Shown: positions 1 to 5,660, counted from the first letter of the stretch. The stretch: 6,220 nucleotides of DNA from Phycisphaerales bacterium (GCA_028288945.1 JAQGHH010000313.1:1-6220); one strand, 5' to 3'. Numbers and translations: made by a program. Notes: generated by a model from the letters alone, not told the origin.

Positions 1-189
1 GCCTGCGAACATCTGGGCCGGCATGACGAGGCGCTGGCGTGGGTGAGAAAAGGGCTCACCCTCCAACCCGGCGACGGATCGCTTCAGCGGCTGGAGCTAC
101 GGATTCGCGTTCTTAAATGGCGGGGAAAACTCGTCCGCGGCGTGCGGCGGATGGCGTTTTGGGTCAGGCCGGGCCGCAAGCTGGCTTAG
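1..189 (+). CDS. C-terminal end of a TPR-like protein (5' truncated)
   Basis: Frame 1 is open from the first base to a TAG at 187-189 and gives 62 residues. The first part (ACEHLGRHDEALAWVRKGL, then TLQPGD) has the spacing of the second half of a tetratricopeptide repeat: a small residue, LGR, DEAL, then a helix ending in LxPGD. TPR repeats form helical scaffolds for protein-protein contacts. The last 35 or so residues are strongly basic (many Arg and Lys, with KWRGK and RPGRK), which could be a nucleic-acid- or membrane-facing tail. The rest of the protein lies outside the window, so the number of repeats, any N-terminal domain and the true function cannot be judged. The gene is convergent with the phosphatase unit on the other strand. 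The TPR call rests on one partial repeat. Confidence 0.6.
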   Translation, partial: ACEHLGRHDEALAWVRKGLTLQPGDGSLQRLELRIRVLKWRGKLVRGVRRMAFWVRPGRKLA

Positions 190-213
190 GGGCTGGGTCC
201 TTTCACAAACCCT

Positions 214-231
214 GTTCACGGGGCCCTGAAC
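214..231. terminator. Possible bidirectional hairpin between convergent genes
   Basis: GTTCA at 214-218 is the inverse complement of TGAAC at 227-231, with a GC-rich 8-base loop. It lies 25 bases after the TPR gene stop and directly abuts the stop of the small minus-strand ORF, where a shared terminator would be expected. The stem is only 5 bp and neither side has a real T-tract (the plus side reads TCACTTCTT). It is a weak candidate. Confidence 0.3.
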
Positions 232-354
232 TCACTTCTTGGCAAGCCTGGCCAGCGCGGGGGCGAATTTTTGATTGACGTATGCGCGTGCTTCGGGCGA
301 ACTCATCTTGCGTCGGGGAGCCGGAATCTTGCTTTTGTCGCATGGGATCTTCAT
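232..354 (-). CDS. Small basic ORF, 40 aa, downstream of the phosphatase
   Basis: On the minus strand an ATG at 352-354 opens 40 codons ending in TGA at 232-234. The product is very basic: it starts MKIPCDKSK, has a PRRK patch, and ends in an apparently amphipathic stretch QKFAPALARLAKK. GGAAG sits 5 bases before the ATG, a plausible Shine-Dalgarno. The ORF starts 46 bases after the phosphatase stop on the same strand, so it could be read from the same transcript. I recognise no family. Many SpoIIE-type phosphatase genes sit beside STAS anti-anti-sigma or RsbW-like kinase genes; this ORF resembles neither. A competing minus-strand frame (203-373, 56 codons) overlaps it and looks less protein-like. 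This may be a real small protein or chance. Confidence 0.35.
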   Translation of the reverse strand: MKIPCDKSKIPAPRRKMSSPEARAYVNQKFAPALARLAKK

Positions 355-400
355 GACGTCTTCCGCTGCTCATGCTACATGCCTAGGGATCGCATAGTAC

Positions 401-2116
401 TCACACCACCCGCACCACGATCAACGTGATGTCATCCGGCCTTTTTACCAGCCCCACGAACTTGCGCAATTCCCATAGCACGTTTTGCGCAACGGCCTCC
501 GCCGTCGGGCCGCCGGCTTTGAAGACTTCGCTGAGGCGCTGGCGGCCGAAGCGTTCGCCGTCGAAGTTGATGGCGTCGGTTACTCCGTCCGTGTAGAGCA
601 GCAGCAGGTCGTCCTTCTGCAGATCGGTCATGAACTGCTTGTAGTCCTCATCGGGGCTGATGCCCAGGACCATGTTGTCGCCGGACAGTTCGGTGATTTG
701 GCCGGCGCGGAGCAGCAGTGCGGGCGGGTGCCCGGCGTTGCAATAAGTGAAGCGGCGGGTCTGAGCGTTGAGCACCCCATAGAAAAGCGTCACGAATTCA
801 CTCGGCTTCGTGTCGCGGAAAAGCATCAGGTTAATCCGGCGGATCACCTCGTACAGGTAGTAGACGTTGTCCACCTGCGCCCGCAGGAACGCGCGCACGC
901 TCGCCATGATCAGGCTCGCGGGGACGCCTTTGCCGCTGACGTCGGCTATCGCCAGGCCGAGGTTTTGATCGGGCAGCGGGATGAAGTCGAAGAAGTCGCC
1001 CCCCAACTCGAAGCAGGGGACGTAGACGCTCGCCAGGTCCAGCCCGGGCATGACCGGCGGCTTCTGCGGGACCATCCGCTGCTGCACGTCCGCCGCCATG
1101 CGCACTTGTTTTTCCAAAGCCTCGGACTCGCGCGCCTCGGCTAGGAGCCGTGCGTTTTCGATGGCCGCGGCGGCCTGCGCGCCGACGGCTTTGAGCAGGT
1201 CAATCCTCAGGGGAGTAAAGGCCGCCTCTTCTTCCGTGTAGACGCGGAGCACGCCGATGGGCTTGCCCTTGTAGCGCAGTCCCACCGAGAGCATCGACAC
1301 GATGCCTTCGCGCATCGACTCCTGCGGGTACTGGATGCGCGGGTCGGTCGCCATGTTGCGAACGTATTCGAAGCCCTCGTCGGAGAGCGCGATCTTATCG
1401 ATCGCGGCGGTGCTCATCCTCACCGGGCCTTTGGCCAGGTACTCATCCGAAAGGTTGTAGACCGCTTTGATCACCAGCTCGTCGTGCTCTTCGTCTACGA
1501 GCCGCAAGGATGCGGCCTTGGTCTGCATCACTTCACAGACCACGCGGACGGTGCGTTTCAGCACGCGCTGCAGGTCGCGCGCTTCGCCGAGCATCATGGC
1601 GACGTGGTACACCGCCGTTAGCTCGTTGATCCGCTGGCGGAGCTGGAACTCCTGGAAGCAGAGGCGCGCGATGGCGTTGGCCATCAGAAACATGAACTGG
1701 ATGGCGGCGGGGCGGACGTCCTTGCCCCCGACAAGCTGGCCGGCGAGCGTCCGCAGTCGCTCGGGGGGGAGCTCGAATTTGCCCGCCAGCTCGGCGAGCT
1801 TCGCATCGTCGAGCCCGTCGGGTGAGTCGTTGGCCGCGCCGTTGAGCTCCATGCGGATCGTCCCCAGCCGCTGGTCGTTGACCACGATCGGTGCGACGAA
1901 TTCCCCTTCGTGCCGGCCGAGGGTTCCGTGCTCCGCCAGCGCCCGCTGGCGGCGCAGGAATTCCGGCGTCGGCTGGCGTTGGGTGAGCACCTTCCCCGAG
2001 GCGTCCGCGATGGTGGCGCGCACGCCGGCCATGGCAGTGAAACTGTCCTGGATTTCCTGCAACGTGGCGAGGTCGAGAAAATCGGTCAGCTCGAGATTTT
2101 CGGAGTCTAAGGGCAT
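401..2116 (-). CDS. PocR-GAF-SpoIIE (PP2C-type) serine phosphatase
   Basis: A 571-residue cytoplasmic sensor phosphatase with no signal peptide or membrane segment. Residues 9-93 (LTDFLDLATLQEIQDSF onward) resemble the start of a PocR ligand-binding domain. A helical stretch at 100-165 ends in the typical QEFQLRQRINELTAVYHVA linker. A GAF domain covers about 165-325, followed by a coiled helix with VQQRMVP (344-350) and a SpoIIE/PP2C catalytic domain from about 355 to the end. Metal-binding and catalytic motifs are intact: GGDFFD 372-377, ADVSGKG 391-397, NAGHPPA 460-466, YTDG 508-511 and DDIT 561-564. Members such as RsbU and RsbP dephosphorylate STAS anti-anti-sigma factors to release a sigma factor; that partner is not in the window. 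The PocR part is short and lacks the cysteines I associate with the family. The start is the first Met of the frame; no strong Shine-Dalgarno precedes it. Confidence 0.93.
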   Translation of the reverse strand: MPLDSENLELTDFLDLATLQEIQDSFTAMAGVRATIADASGKVLTQRQPTPEFLRRQRALAEHGTLGRHEGEFVAPIVVNDQRLGTIRMELNGAANDSPDGLDDAKLAELAGKFELPPERLRTLAGQLVGGKDVRPAAIQFMFLMANAIARLCFQEFQLRQRINELTAVYHVAMMLGEARDLQRVLKRTVRVVCEVMQTKAASLRLVDEEHDELVIKAVYNLSDEYLAKGPVRMSTAAIDKIALSDEGFEYVRNMATDPRIQYPQESMREGIVSMLSVGLRYKGKPIGVLRVYTEEEAAFTPLRIDLLKAVGAQAAAAIENARLLAEARESEALEKQVRMAADVQQRMVPQKPPVMPGLDLASVYVPCFELGGDFFDFIPLPDQNLGLAIADVSGKGVPASLIMASVRAFLRAQVDNVYYLYEVIRRINLMLFRDTKPSEFVTLFYGVLNAQTRRFTYCNAGHPPALLLRAGQITELSGDNMVLGISPDEDYKQFMTDLQKDDLLLLYTDGVTDAINFDGERFGRQRLSEVFKAGGPTAEAVAQNVLWELRKFVGLVKRPDDITLIVVRVV

Positions 2117-2133
2117 GGAATACCAATACTTAC

Positions 2134-2169
2134 AAGGGCCGATGTTTTTACACGGCTGGTCCGGCCCTT
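2134..2169 (-). repeat. Inverted repeat in the phosphatase 5' leader
   Basis: AAGGGCCG at 2134-2141 and CGGCCCTT at 2162-2169 are perfect 8 bp inverse complements separated by 20 bases, and two G-U pairs could extend the stem in RNA. The repeat lies between the predicted phosphatase promoter (2198-2225) and its ATG (2116), so the transcript would carry a hairpin ending 17 bases before the start codon. It could be an operator for a dimeric regulator or a leader hairpin that affects translation. There is no T-tract, so a terminator is unlikely. Confidence 0.5.
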
Positions 2170-2197
2170 ACCGAGCTGAGGGTGTTAAGGTGGGCGG

Positions 2198-2225
2198 ATC
2201 ATACCTCCCACCGCCCCCCGGTCAA
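2198..2225 (-). promoter_or_regulatory. Sigma-70-like promoter for the phosphatase
   Basis: On the minus strand TTGACC (2220-2225) is followed by a 16-base G-rich spacer and TATGAT (2198-2203). Each box matches 5 of 6 consensus positions. Transcription would start near 2190 and give a leader of about 75 bases before the ATG at 2116. It is one of the two best promoter matches in the window, and it sits in the divergent region where one is needed. Confidence 0.55.
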
Positions 2226-2296
2226 ACGCCCGGCGGCCGGCCTGCCACACCGGCGCACCATACCGAAAACACCGCCCGCATTTCTTGTTTTACTAC

Positions 2297-2326
2297 TTGG
2301 TGGCCGGGCCTCATGTGGTCTACATT
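2297..2326 (+). promoter_or_regulatory. Weak promoter, near-leaderless, for the hydrolase
   Basis: TTGGTG (2297-2302), an 18-base spacer and TACATT (2321-2326) lie just before the hydrolase ATG at 2335. If used, transcription would start about at 2333, leaving almost no leader. That fits the absence of a Shine-Dalgarno before this ATG. Both boxes are only partial consensus matches. Confidence 0.3.
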
Positions 2327-2334
2327 CGGCCACC

Positions 2335-3126
2335 ATGCCCACGCAAATCTTTGAGGGAGCCGAGATCTCGTACACGGACGAAGGGGCCGGCCCAACGCTC
2401 GTCCTTCTGCACGCGTTTCCGGTCGATTCGCGGATGTGGGAGGCGCAGGTGAAGGATCTGTCATCCCGCTGCCGGGTGATCACGCCCGACTTCCGCGGGT
2501 TCGGTGGCTCGCAACCGCCGGGGCCTTTTACGATCCCTTCATTGGCGGATGACATTCACGCGATGTTGGCCGCGCTCAAGGCGCTGCCCTGCGTGCTGGG
2601 CGGGCTATCCATGGGTGGGTACGTGGCCCTCAATTTCGTCCGCAAGTATCCCATGGATCTCCGCGGCTTGGTGCTGATGGACACGAAGGCGGACGGCGAC
2701 AATTCCGAGCAAATCGCCAACCGCAATAAGATGATCGAGATCGCGCGGACGCAGGGCTCAAAGGCGATCGCCGACATGATGCTGCCGAAAATGCTCTCGC
2801 CCGACACGATCGATCACCGGCCCGATGTGGTGAAACCGTTGCGGGCGATGATGGAAAGCTGCTCTCCCCTGGCGATCCAATACGCCCTCACGGCTCTGCG
2901 CGACCGTCCCGACGTGACGAGCGAGCTGCCGTCGGTGCCGGCGCCAACTTTGGTGATCGTCGGGGACGCGGACGCCCTTACGCCGCCCGGCGTCGCGGAG
3001 TCGATGGCAAAGCAAATCCCGCGCGCGAAGCTGGCGCTGGTCCGCGGCGCGGGGCACATGTCGGCGATGGAGCAACCCGCGCAAGTAAACCGTGCGTTGA
3101 GGCAGTTCATGGAAGAGCTTGGATGA
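2335..3126 (+). CDS. Alpha/beta-fold hydrolase (Ser-Asp-His)
   Basis: A 263-residue single-domain alpha/beta hydrolase with no signal peptide, about the usual length for cytoplasmic members. It begins with the ISYTDEGAGPTLVLLHAFP strand and oxyanion segment (H26-A27-F28). The nucleophile elbow is GLSMGG with Ser92. The acid is in VGDADALTPP (Asp213, possibly Asp211), and the histidine is His241 in GAGHMSAMEQP. The cap at about 120-185 is helical and short. The closest recognisable style is the 3-oxoadipate enol-lactonase / non-haem haloperoxidase / RsbQ group; the substrate cannot be read from the sequence. The frame stays open upstream to 2182, but those 51 extra residues are Pro/Arg-rich and lie across the promoter region, so the ATG at 2335 is preferred. 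It is divergent from the sensor phosphatase, which makes an RsbQ-like role conceivable but unproven. Confidence 0.9.
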   Translation: MPTQIFEGAEISYTDEGAGPTLVLLHAFPVDSRMWEAQVKDLSSRCRVITPDFRGFGGSQPPGPFTIPSLADDIHAMLAALKALPCVLGGLSMGGYVALNFVRKYPMDLRGLVLMDTKADGDNSEQIANRNKMIEIARTQGSKAIADMMLPKMLSPDTIDHRPDVVKPLRAMMESCSPLAIQYALTALRDRPDVTSELPSVPAPTLVIVGDADALTPPGVAESMAKQIPRAKLALVRGAGHMSAMEQPAQVNRALRQFMEELG

Positions 3127-3132
3127 ACTGAT

Positions 3133-3150
3133 GGCGCGGACATTCCCGCC
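3133..3150. terminator. Possible hairpin between convergent genes
   Basis: The 34 bases between the hydrolase stop (3126) and the lipoprotein stop (3161) contain GGCGCGG (3133-3139) facing CCCGCC (3145-3150). This could form a 6 bp GC stem with one bulged base and a 5-base loop. No T-tract follows on either strand. Position is the main support for a terminator role. Confidence 0.3.
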
Positions 3151-3160
3151 ACCTTACGGG

Positions 3161-3931
3161 CTATTCCCCCGCCCGCGCTGCCTGCGTCGTCGGCACCGGC
3201 GGCATGGGCTCGGCGTTCAGGTTACGCACCGGTTCCGCCGCGGCCTCGGCCAGCGCCGCGCCGGTCGCCTGCTGCTCGGCGCGGGCGACGGTCTCCTCGA
3301 ACTCGATGTCCTTTGAGCTTCGACCCGCCAGCATGTTGTGCGTCTTGACGGACGCATCTGTGATGATGCCCGTGCGCGTATCGAGCAATACCGCCTCGAC
3401 GGTGCAATAGGCGTGTACCTCATCGTTGCCGAAGAAGCGCTGCTTTTGATAGTTTTGCGTGAAGGTTCGGTAGACGAGCAGCGTGTCCGCCTGCACGCGT
3501 GCCGCGGCTTCGCGGAGGTAGGGGACGGTCGTTTGGGCCGGCGTCAACATGGTCGGCAGCACCACCACTTTGCTCAGGCGCGGGCTGGAGCGGAAGGTGT
3601 TGACGAGCCCGTCGGTGCTCTGCTGCTCGAGCTGCGCGACGTTCTCCGACCACCACGTCCGGCCCACCGGGTAGCGCCCGCCGATCCGCACCACCGCCAT
3701 CCGCCCGCGGCTGGGCGGGTAGACTTTGGAGGACAGAATCTTCTCAATGTCCTCGTTGCTCATAACCGCCTGATCGCTCTTGAAGAGTGAGGCGGGTAAG
3801 CCGATCGACCCGGGCACGTCGGCCGTCGGCCCTTCCCTCGCTACCGACGTGGGGTCCATGTATGCGCTTGTCGAGCAACCGGCCGTAAACGCCGATCCGA
3901 CCATGAGCAACACGATGAAAGTGAATCGCAT
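3161..3931 (-). CDS. Conserved hypothetical lipoprotein
   Basis: A 256-residue exported lipoprotein of unknown function. Residues 1-18 form a signal peptide: MRFTF, a hydrophobic run IVLLMVGSAF, then the lipobox TAGC with Cys19 as the lipidated residue. Ser follows the Cys, which in proteobacteria would favour outer-membrane sorting. The body alternates strands and helices: MAVVRIGG near 78, SPRLSKVVVLP near 116, a helix with AARVQADTLLVY (143-154), then CTVEAVLLDTRTGIITDAS (176-194). This resembles a compact alpha/beta periplasmic domain of the LpoB/CsgG kind, but that is only a resemblance. The C-terminus is Ala/Pro-rich low complexity. The frame extends to 3967, but the ATG at 3931 is chosen because GGGAGG lies 5 bases before it and the signal peptide begins there. 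It could be co-transcribed with the upstream lipase (98-base gap). Confidence 0.8.
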   Translation of the reverse strand: MRFTFIVLLMVGSAFTAGCSTSAYMDPTSVAREGPTADVPGSIGLPASLFKSDQAVMSNEDIEKILSSKVYPPSRGRMAVVRIGGRYPVGRTWWSENVAQLEQQSTDGLVNTFRSSPRLSKVVVLPTMLTPAQTTVPYLREAAARVQADTLLVYRTFTQNYQKQRFFGNDEVHAYCTVEAVLLDTRTGIITDASVKTHNMLAGRSSKDIEFEETVARAEQQATGAALAEAAAEPVRNLNAEPMPPVPTTQAARAGE

Positions 3932-3936
3932 GCGGG

Positions 3937-3942
3937 CCTCCC
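3937..3942 (-). promoter_or_regulatory. Shine-Dalgarno fixing the lipoprotein start
   Basis: On the minus strand GGGAGG is placed 5 bases before the ATG at 3931. It selects this start over the in-frame ATG at 3967, whose extra 12 residues (MHCHSPFYWEAR) would spoil the signal peptide. It is the clearest ribosome binding site in the window. Confidence 0.7.
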
Positions 3943-4029
3943 AGTAAAACGGTGAGTGACAGTGCAACTTGTCAGTTTAGTAGACGATGCCCCGCAAAGG
4001 TTCACAAGAGCTGCACCGCGATCGCAATT

Positions 4030-4878
4030 TCACGCCGTCGGGCATTCGTCATTCGGATTTGACTCGGAATTCGGATTTCGGGGATTCGGAATTGGCCCAC
4101 CGGCGCCCATCTCCACGCCGTCCGCCTTCAGGTCATCCAGCATCCGCAGATAATACGGCGTAATGTCCCCCGTCGCGTCCTTGAACTCCAGCACGAAACG
4201 CTTGTTGACCTCGTGGAAATGGTCCGCCGGCCAGACGCAAAGGTGCTTCCCCCATTTTGAACTGATGACCGACACGAGCGAGTCGTTGTCCCCCTCCGCG
4301 TCGTGCACGATCTTCCACGAGTGCAGCGCGAACGGCGGGATCTTGTTCCGCGGCCGGCTGCCGCTGATCGAGTAATACCGCACCCCCGGCGAATCGGGCA
4401 CCTCCTCGTTAAACGCCCGGCAGCTTGCGGTCGTGAGATCGGAAACCGCCTGCACGTCGAGCCCTAGGAATTGCATGAGCTGCATCCCGCGGAGGCGCTG
4501 GCCAAGATTGAGCAAACACCAATCGGCGTAGGGGCTGCCGCGGTGGGGCGTGGAGATGGTGACGAGGGCGCGCACCTGGTCCGCCATCCCCAGGCGATGG
4601 ATCATGTACCGCGCGTCGAGCCCGCCCATCGAATGCGCGACGACGACCACGCCCTCCCCGCTGCGCCCGAGAATGTGAAGCTGCTTGAGGATCGTCTCCT
4701 TGAGTTGTCTCGCCCGCGTAGCGATCCCGGCAGTCGGGTGCACGTGCGAAACGATAAGCGGATGCCCGCGGGCCGCGATCGCCCGGTCGATCCCGCCGGC
4801 CCAATAGGAGAGCTTGAGCTTCCCGAGCTGGAAGTTGCTGAAGCCGAAGAGGCCGTGATGTAGGACGATGGGAATCAT
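4030..4878 (-). CDS. Lipase / triacylglycerol-lipase-like alpha/beta hydrolase
   Basis: A 282-residue lipase-like protein related to the Pseudomonas/Burkholderia family I lipases. The first residues PIVLHHGLFGF carry the oxyanion HGLFG motif (8-12). The nucleophile is Ser83 in AHSMGG. GDNDSLVS (196-203) matches the GQNDGLVS segment of Burkholderia lipase and gives Asp199. DHFHEVN (219-225) matches NHLDEIN and gives His220. STPHRGSP (109-116) is also family-typical. The calcium-ligand Asp two residues after the catalytic His is His222 here. No signal peptide is seen and no lipase foldase gene is nearby, so the protein may be cytoplasmic. The frame is open to 4953, but the first 25 residues fall on a heptamer repeat and precede the strand that starts the fold, so the ATG at 4878 is preferred. 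The last 20 or so residues (Asn/Pro-rich) are encoded by a second repeat. No clear Shine-Dalgarno is present. Confidence 0.85.
   Translation of the reverse strand: MIPIVLHHGLFGFSNFQLGKLKLSYWAGGIDRAIAARGHPLIVSHVHPTAGIATRARQLKETILKQLHILGRSGEGVVVVAHSMGGLDARYMIHRLGMADQVRALVTISTPHRGSPYADWCLLNLGQRLRGMQLMQFLGLDVQAVSDLTTASCRAFNEEVPDSPGVRYYSISGSRPRNKIPPFALHSWKIVHDAEGDNDSLVSVISSKWGKHLCVWPADHFHEVNKRFVLEFKDATGDITPYYLRMLDDLKADGVEMGAGGPIPNPRNPNSESNPNDECPTA
4044..4092. repeat. Degenerate heptamer tandem repeat (ATTCGGA type)
   Basis: Read in 7-base steps from 4044 the plus strand gives ATTCGTC, ATTCGGA, TTTGACT, CGGAATT, CGGATTT, CGGGGAT and TCGGAAT. CGGAATT is a rotation of ATTCGGA. The exact ATTCGGA word occurs at 4051, 4069 and 4084. 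The repeat lies inside the lipase frame and encodes its PNPRNPNSESNPND tail. It resembles the short tandemly repeated heptamers scattered between genes in several bacterial groups. Confidence 0.6.
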
Positions 4879-4883
4879 GGGGA

Positions 4884-4911
4884 CTTGCGATCTTAGATTT
4901 GCGGTTTGCGA
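4884..4911. repeat. Degenerate heptamer tandem repeat (TTTGCGA type)
   Basis: Four consecutive 7-base units read CTTGCGA, TCTTAGA, TTTGCGG and TTTGCGA on the plus strand, ending 6 bases beyond the lipase start codon on its upstream side. Three of the four share the TTGCG core. The period matches the repeat at the other end of the lipase gene, although the unit differs. Confidence 0.5.
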
Positions 4912-5036
4912 ATGGAAGTGCGGAGCCGCTGCCGTGCGCGTACGAAACGACAAGCCCGACGCGAGTCCTGCAAATCCCGAACGCGCAAGGCGTGCCAGGT
5001 TCGGTCATCAGGCTACAGCGACGGAAGGCGGTCGGG

Positions 5037-5042
5037 TATGAT
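5037..5042 (+). promoter_or_regulatory. Possible -10 box for the zinc-ribbon gene
   Basis: TATGAT matches 5 of 6 positions of the -10 consensus and lies 34 bases before the ATG at 5077. No convincing -35 box is found at normal spacing (GCTACA at 5012-5017 is a poor match). If it is used, transcription would start near 5049, which would exclude the upstream ATG at 5038. The surrounding word GGTATGATCCG is identical to that around the -10 box of the phosphatase promoter. Confidence 0.3.
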
Positions 5043-5076
5043 CCGGAGGATGGGGCCGCTGCCTTCGAGCATATCG

Positions 5077-5556
5077 ATGTATTGCCTGGGGTGTTTTTAT
5101 GACCTGCGCGGGTTGCCGGAGGATCGGTGCCCTGAATGCGGGCGGTTCTTTGATCCCGCGAACCACAGGACGTTCAGCCGGGCGGCGAAACCGGACGGGC
5201 TGAAGCAATTAGCGCATAAGAAGATCGCTGGGGCGGTTCAGTTGCTGGCGCCGGACGATACGCCGCGGGTCATCCAAATGGTGCGGCGGATGGCGGACGC
5301 CACGACCGAGAACGCCAGGCTGCGGGACTACATCGCCGGTCTGATCGCGTCGCTTGTCGAACGCGGCGCCGTATCGCCCGAAGAAGCCGAGCAAATTCTC
5401 CTGCACGTGGAAACACCGCTGGCCGTAGTGGTGGAAGAGGAGCCTGTGGCGACGGAAGAGCCCGAGCCGGCGCCATCGGACGAACTGTTGGAACTAGGGC
5501 GGATCGTAGCGGAACAGGGGCGAGCGGAGCCATCGTCGGCCGATGTCGATCCGTGA
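5077..5556 (+). CDS. Zinc-ribbon protein with acidic tail, unknown function
   Basis: A 159-residue protein that opens with a two-knuckle zinc ribbon: CLGC (Cys3, Cys6) and, after FYDLRGLPEDR, CPEC (Cys18, Cys21), followed by GRFFDPAN. This N-terminal style is recurrent in planctomycete proteins; its function is unknown to me and it probably binds Zn2+. Residues 40-110 look helical, with ENARLRDYIAGLIASLVERG and SPEEAEQIL. An acidic Pro/Glu-rich segment follows (about 117-137), then a short helix. No signal peptide or membrane segment is seen. The frame is open back to 4906. The ATG at 5077 is chosen because the ribbon starts there. The ATG at 5038 (GGAAGG 9 bases upstream) and the ATG at 5050 are alternatives that would add 13 or 9 residues. 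The gene is divergent from the lipase across 198 bases. Confidence 0.8.
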   Translation: MYCLGCFYDLRGLPEDRCPECGRFFDPANHRTFSRAAKPDGLKQLAHKKIAGAVQLLAPDDTPRVIQMVRRMADATTENARLRDYIAGLIASLVERGAVSPEEAEQILLHVETPLAVVVEEEPVATEEPEPAPSDELLELGRIVAEQGRAEPSSADVDP

Positions 5557-5660
5557 GCGTGTTCCGCAGGCTTGAATCTCGCCACTACGTTATCCCGTTC
5601 CTATCATTGCCGGGCGTTTTACTTCCCGATACACGAAGTCGACTGCGGTTTTCCGGTGGA

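Noticed and set aside
485..1144. 219-codon open frame on the plus strand
   Set aside because: It lies wholly antisense to the phosphatase catalytic and GAF region, whose motifs are intact. Its translation is Val/His/Arg-rich with no family-like pattern; long antisense frames are common in GC-rich DNA.
1533..2126. 197-codon minus-strand frame overlapping the phosphatase in another frame
   Set aside because: It is Arg/Ala/Pro-rich without recognisable domains, whereas the 401-2116 frame carries clear conserved blocks over the same bases.
2182..2334. 51-residue N-terminal extension of the hydrolase
   Set aside because: The extension is Pro/Arg-rich, lacks a Shine-Dalgarno and overlaps promoter-like sequence. 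The fold begins directly after the ATG at 2335.
2327..2337. CGGCCACCATG resembling a eukaryotic Kozak start
   Set aside because: Everything else in the window is bacterial (operon-like spacing, lipobox, CarB, sigma-70-like promoters). The match is coincidental.
1467..2354. 295-codon open frame on the plus strand
   Set aside because: It is antisense to the phosphatase N-terminus and runs through the divergent promoter region into the hydrolase start. The product is Ser/Arg/Trp-rich low-complexity sequence, so it is a shadow frame.
4030..4911. The two heptamer repeats as a CRISPR array or transposon ends
   Set aside because: The units are 7 bases, tandem, degenerate and without spacers. The two ends are not inverted copies of each other, and there is no transposase or cas gene.
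4409..5008. 199-codon minus-strand frame over the lipase start
   Set aside because: It overlaps the lipase in another frame. Its sequence is Arg/Pro/Ala-rich and lacks motifs, while the lipase frame has the full catalytic set.
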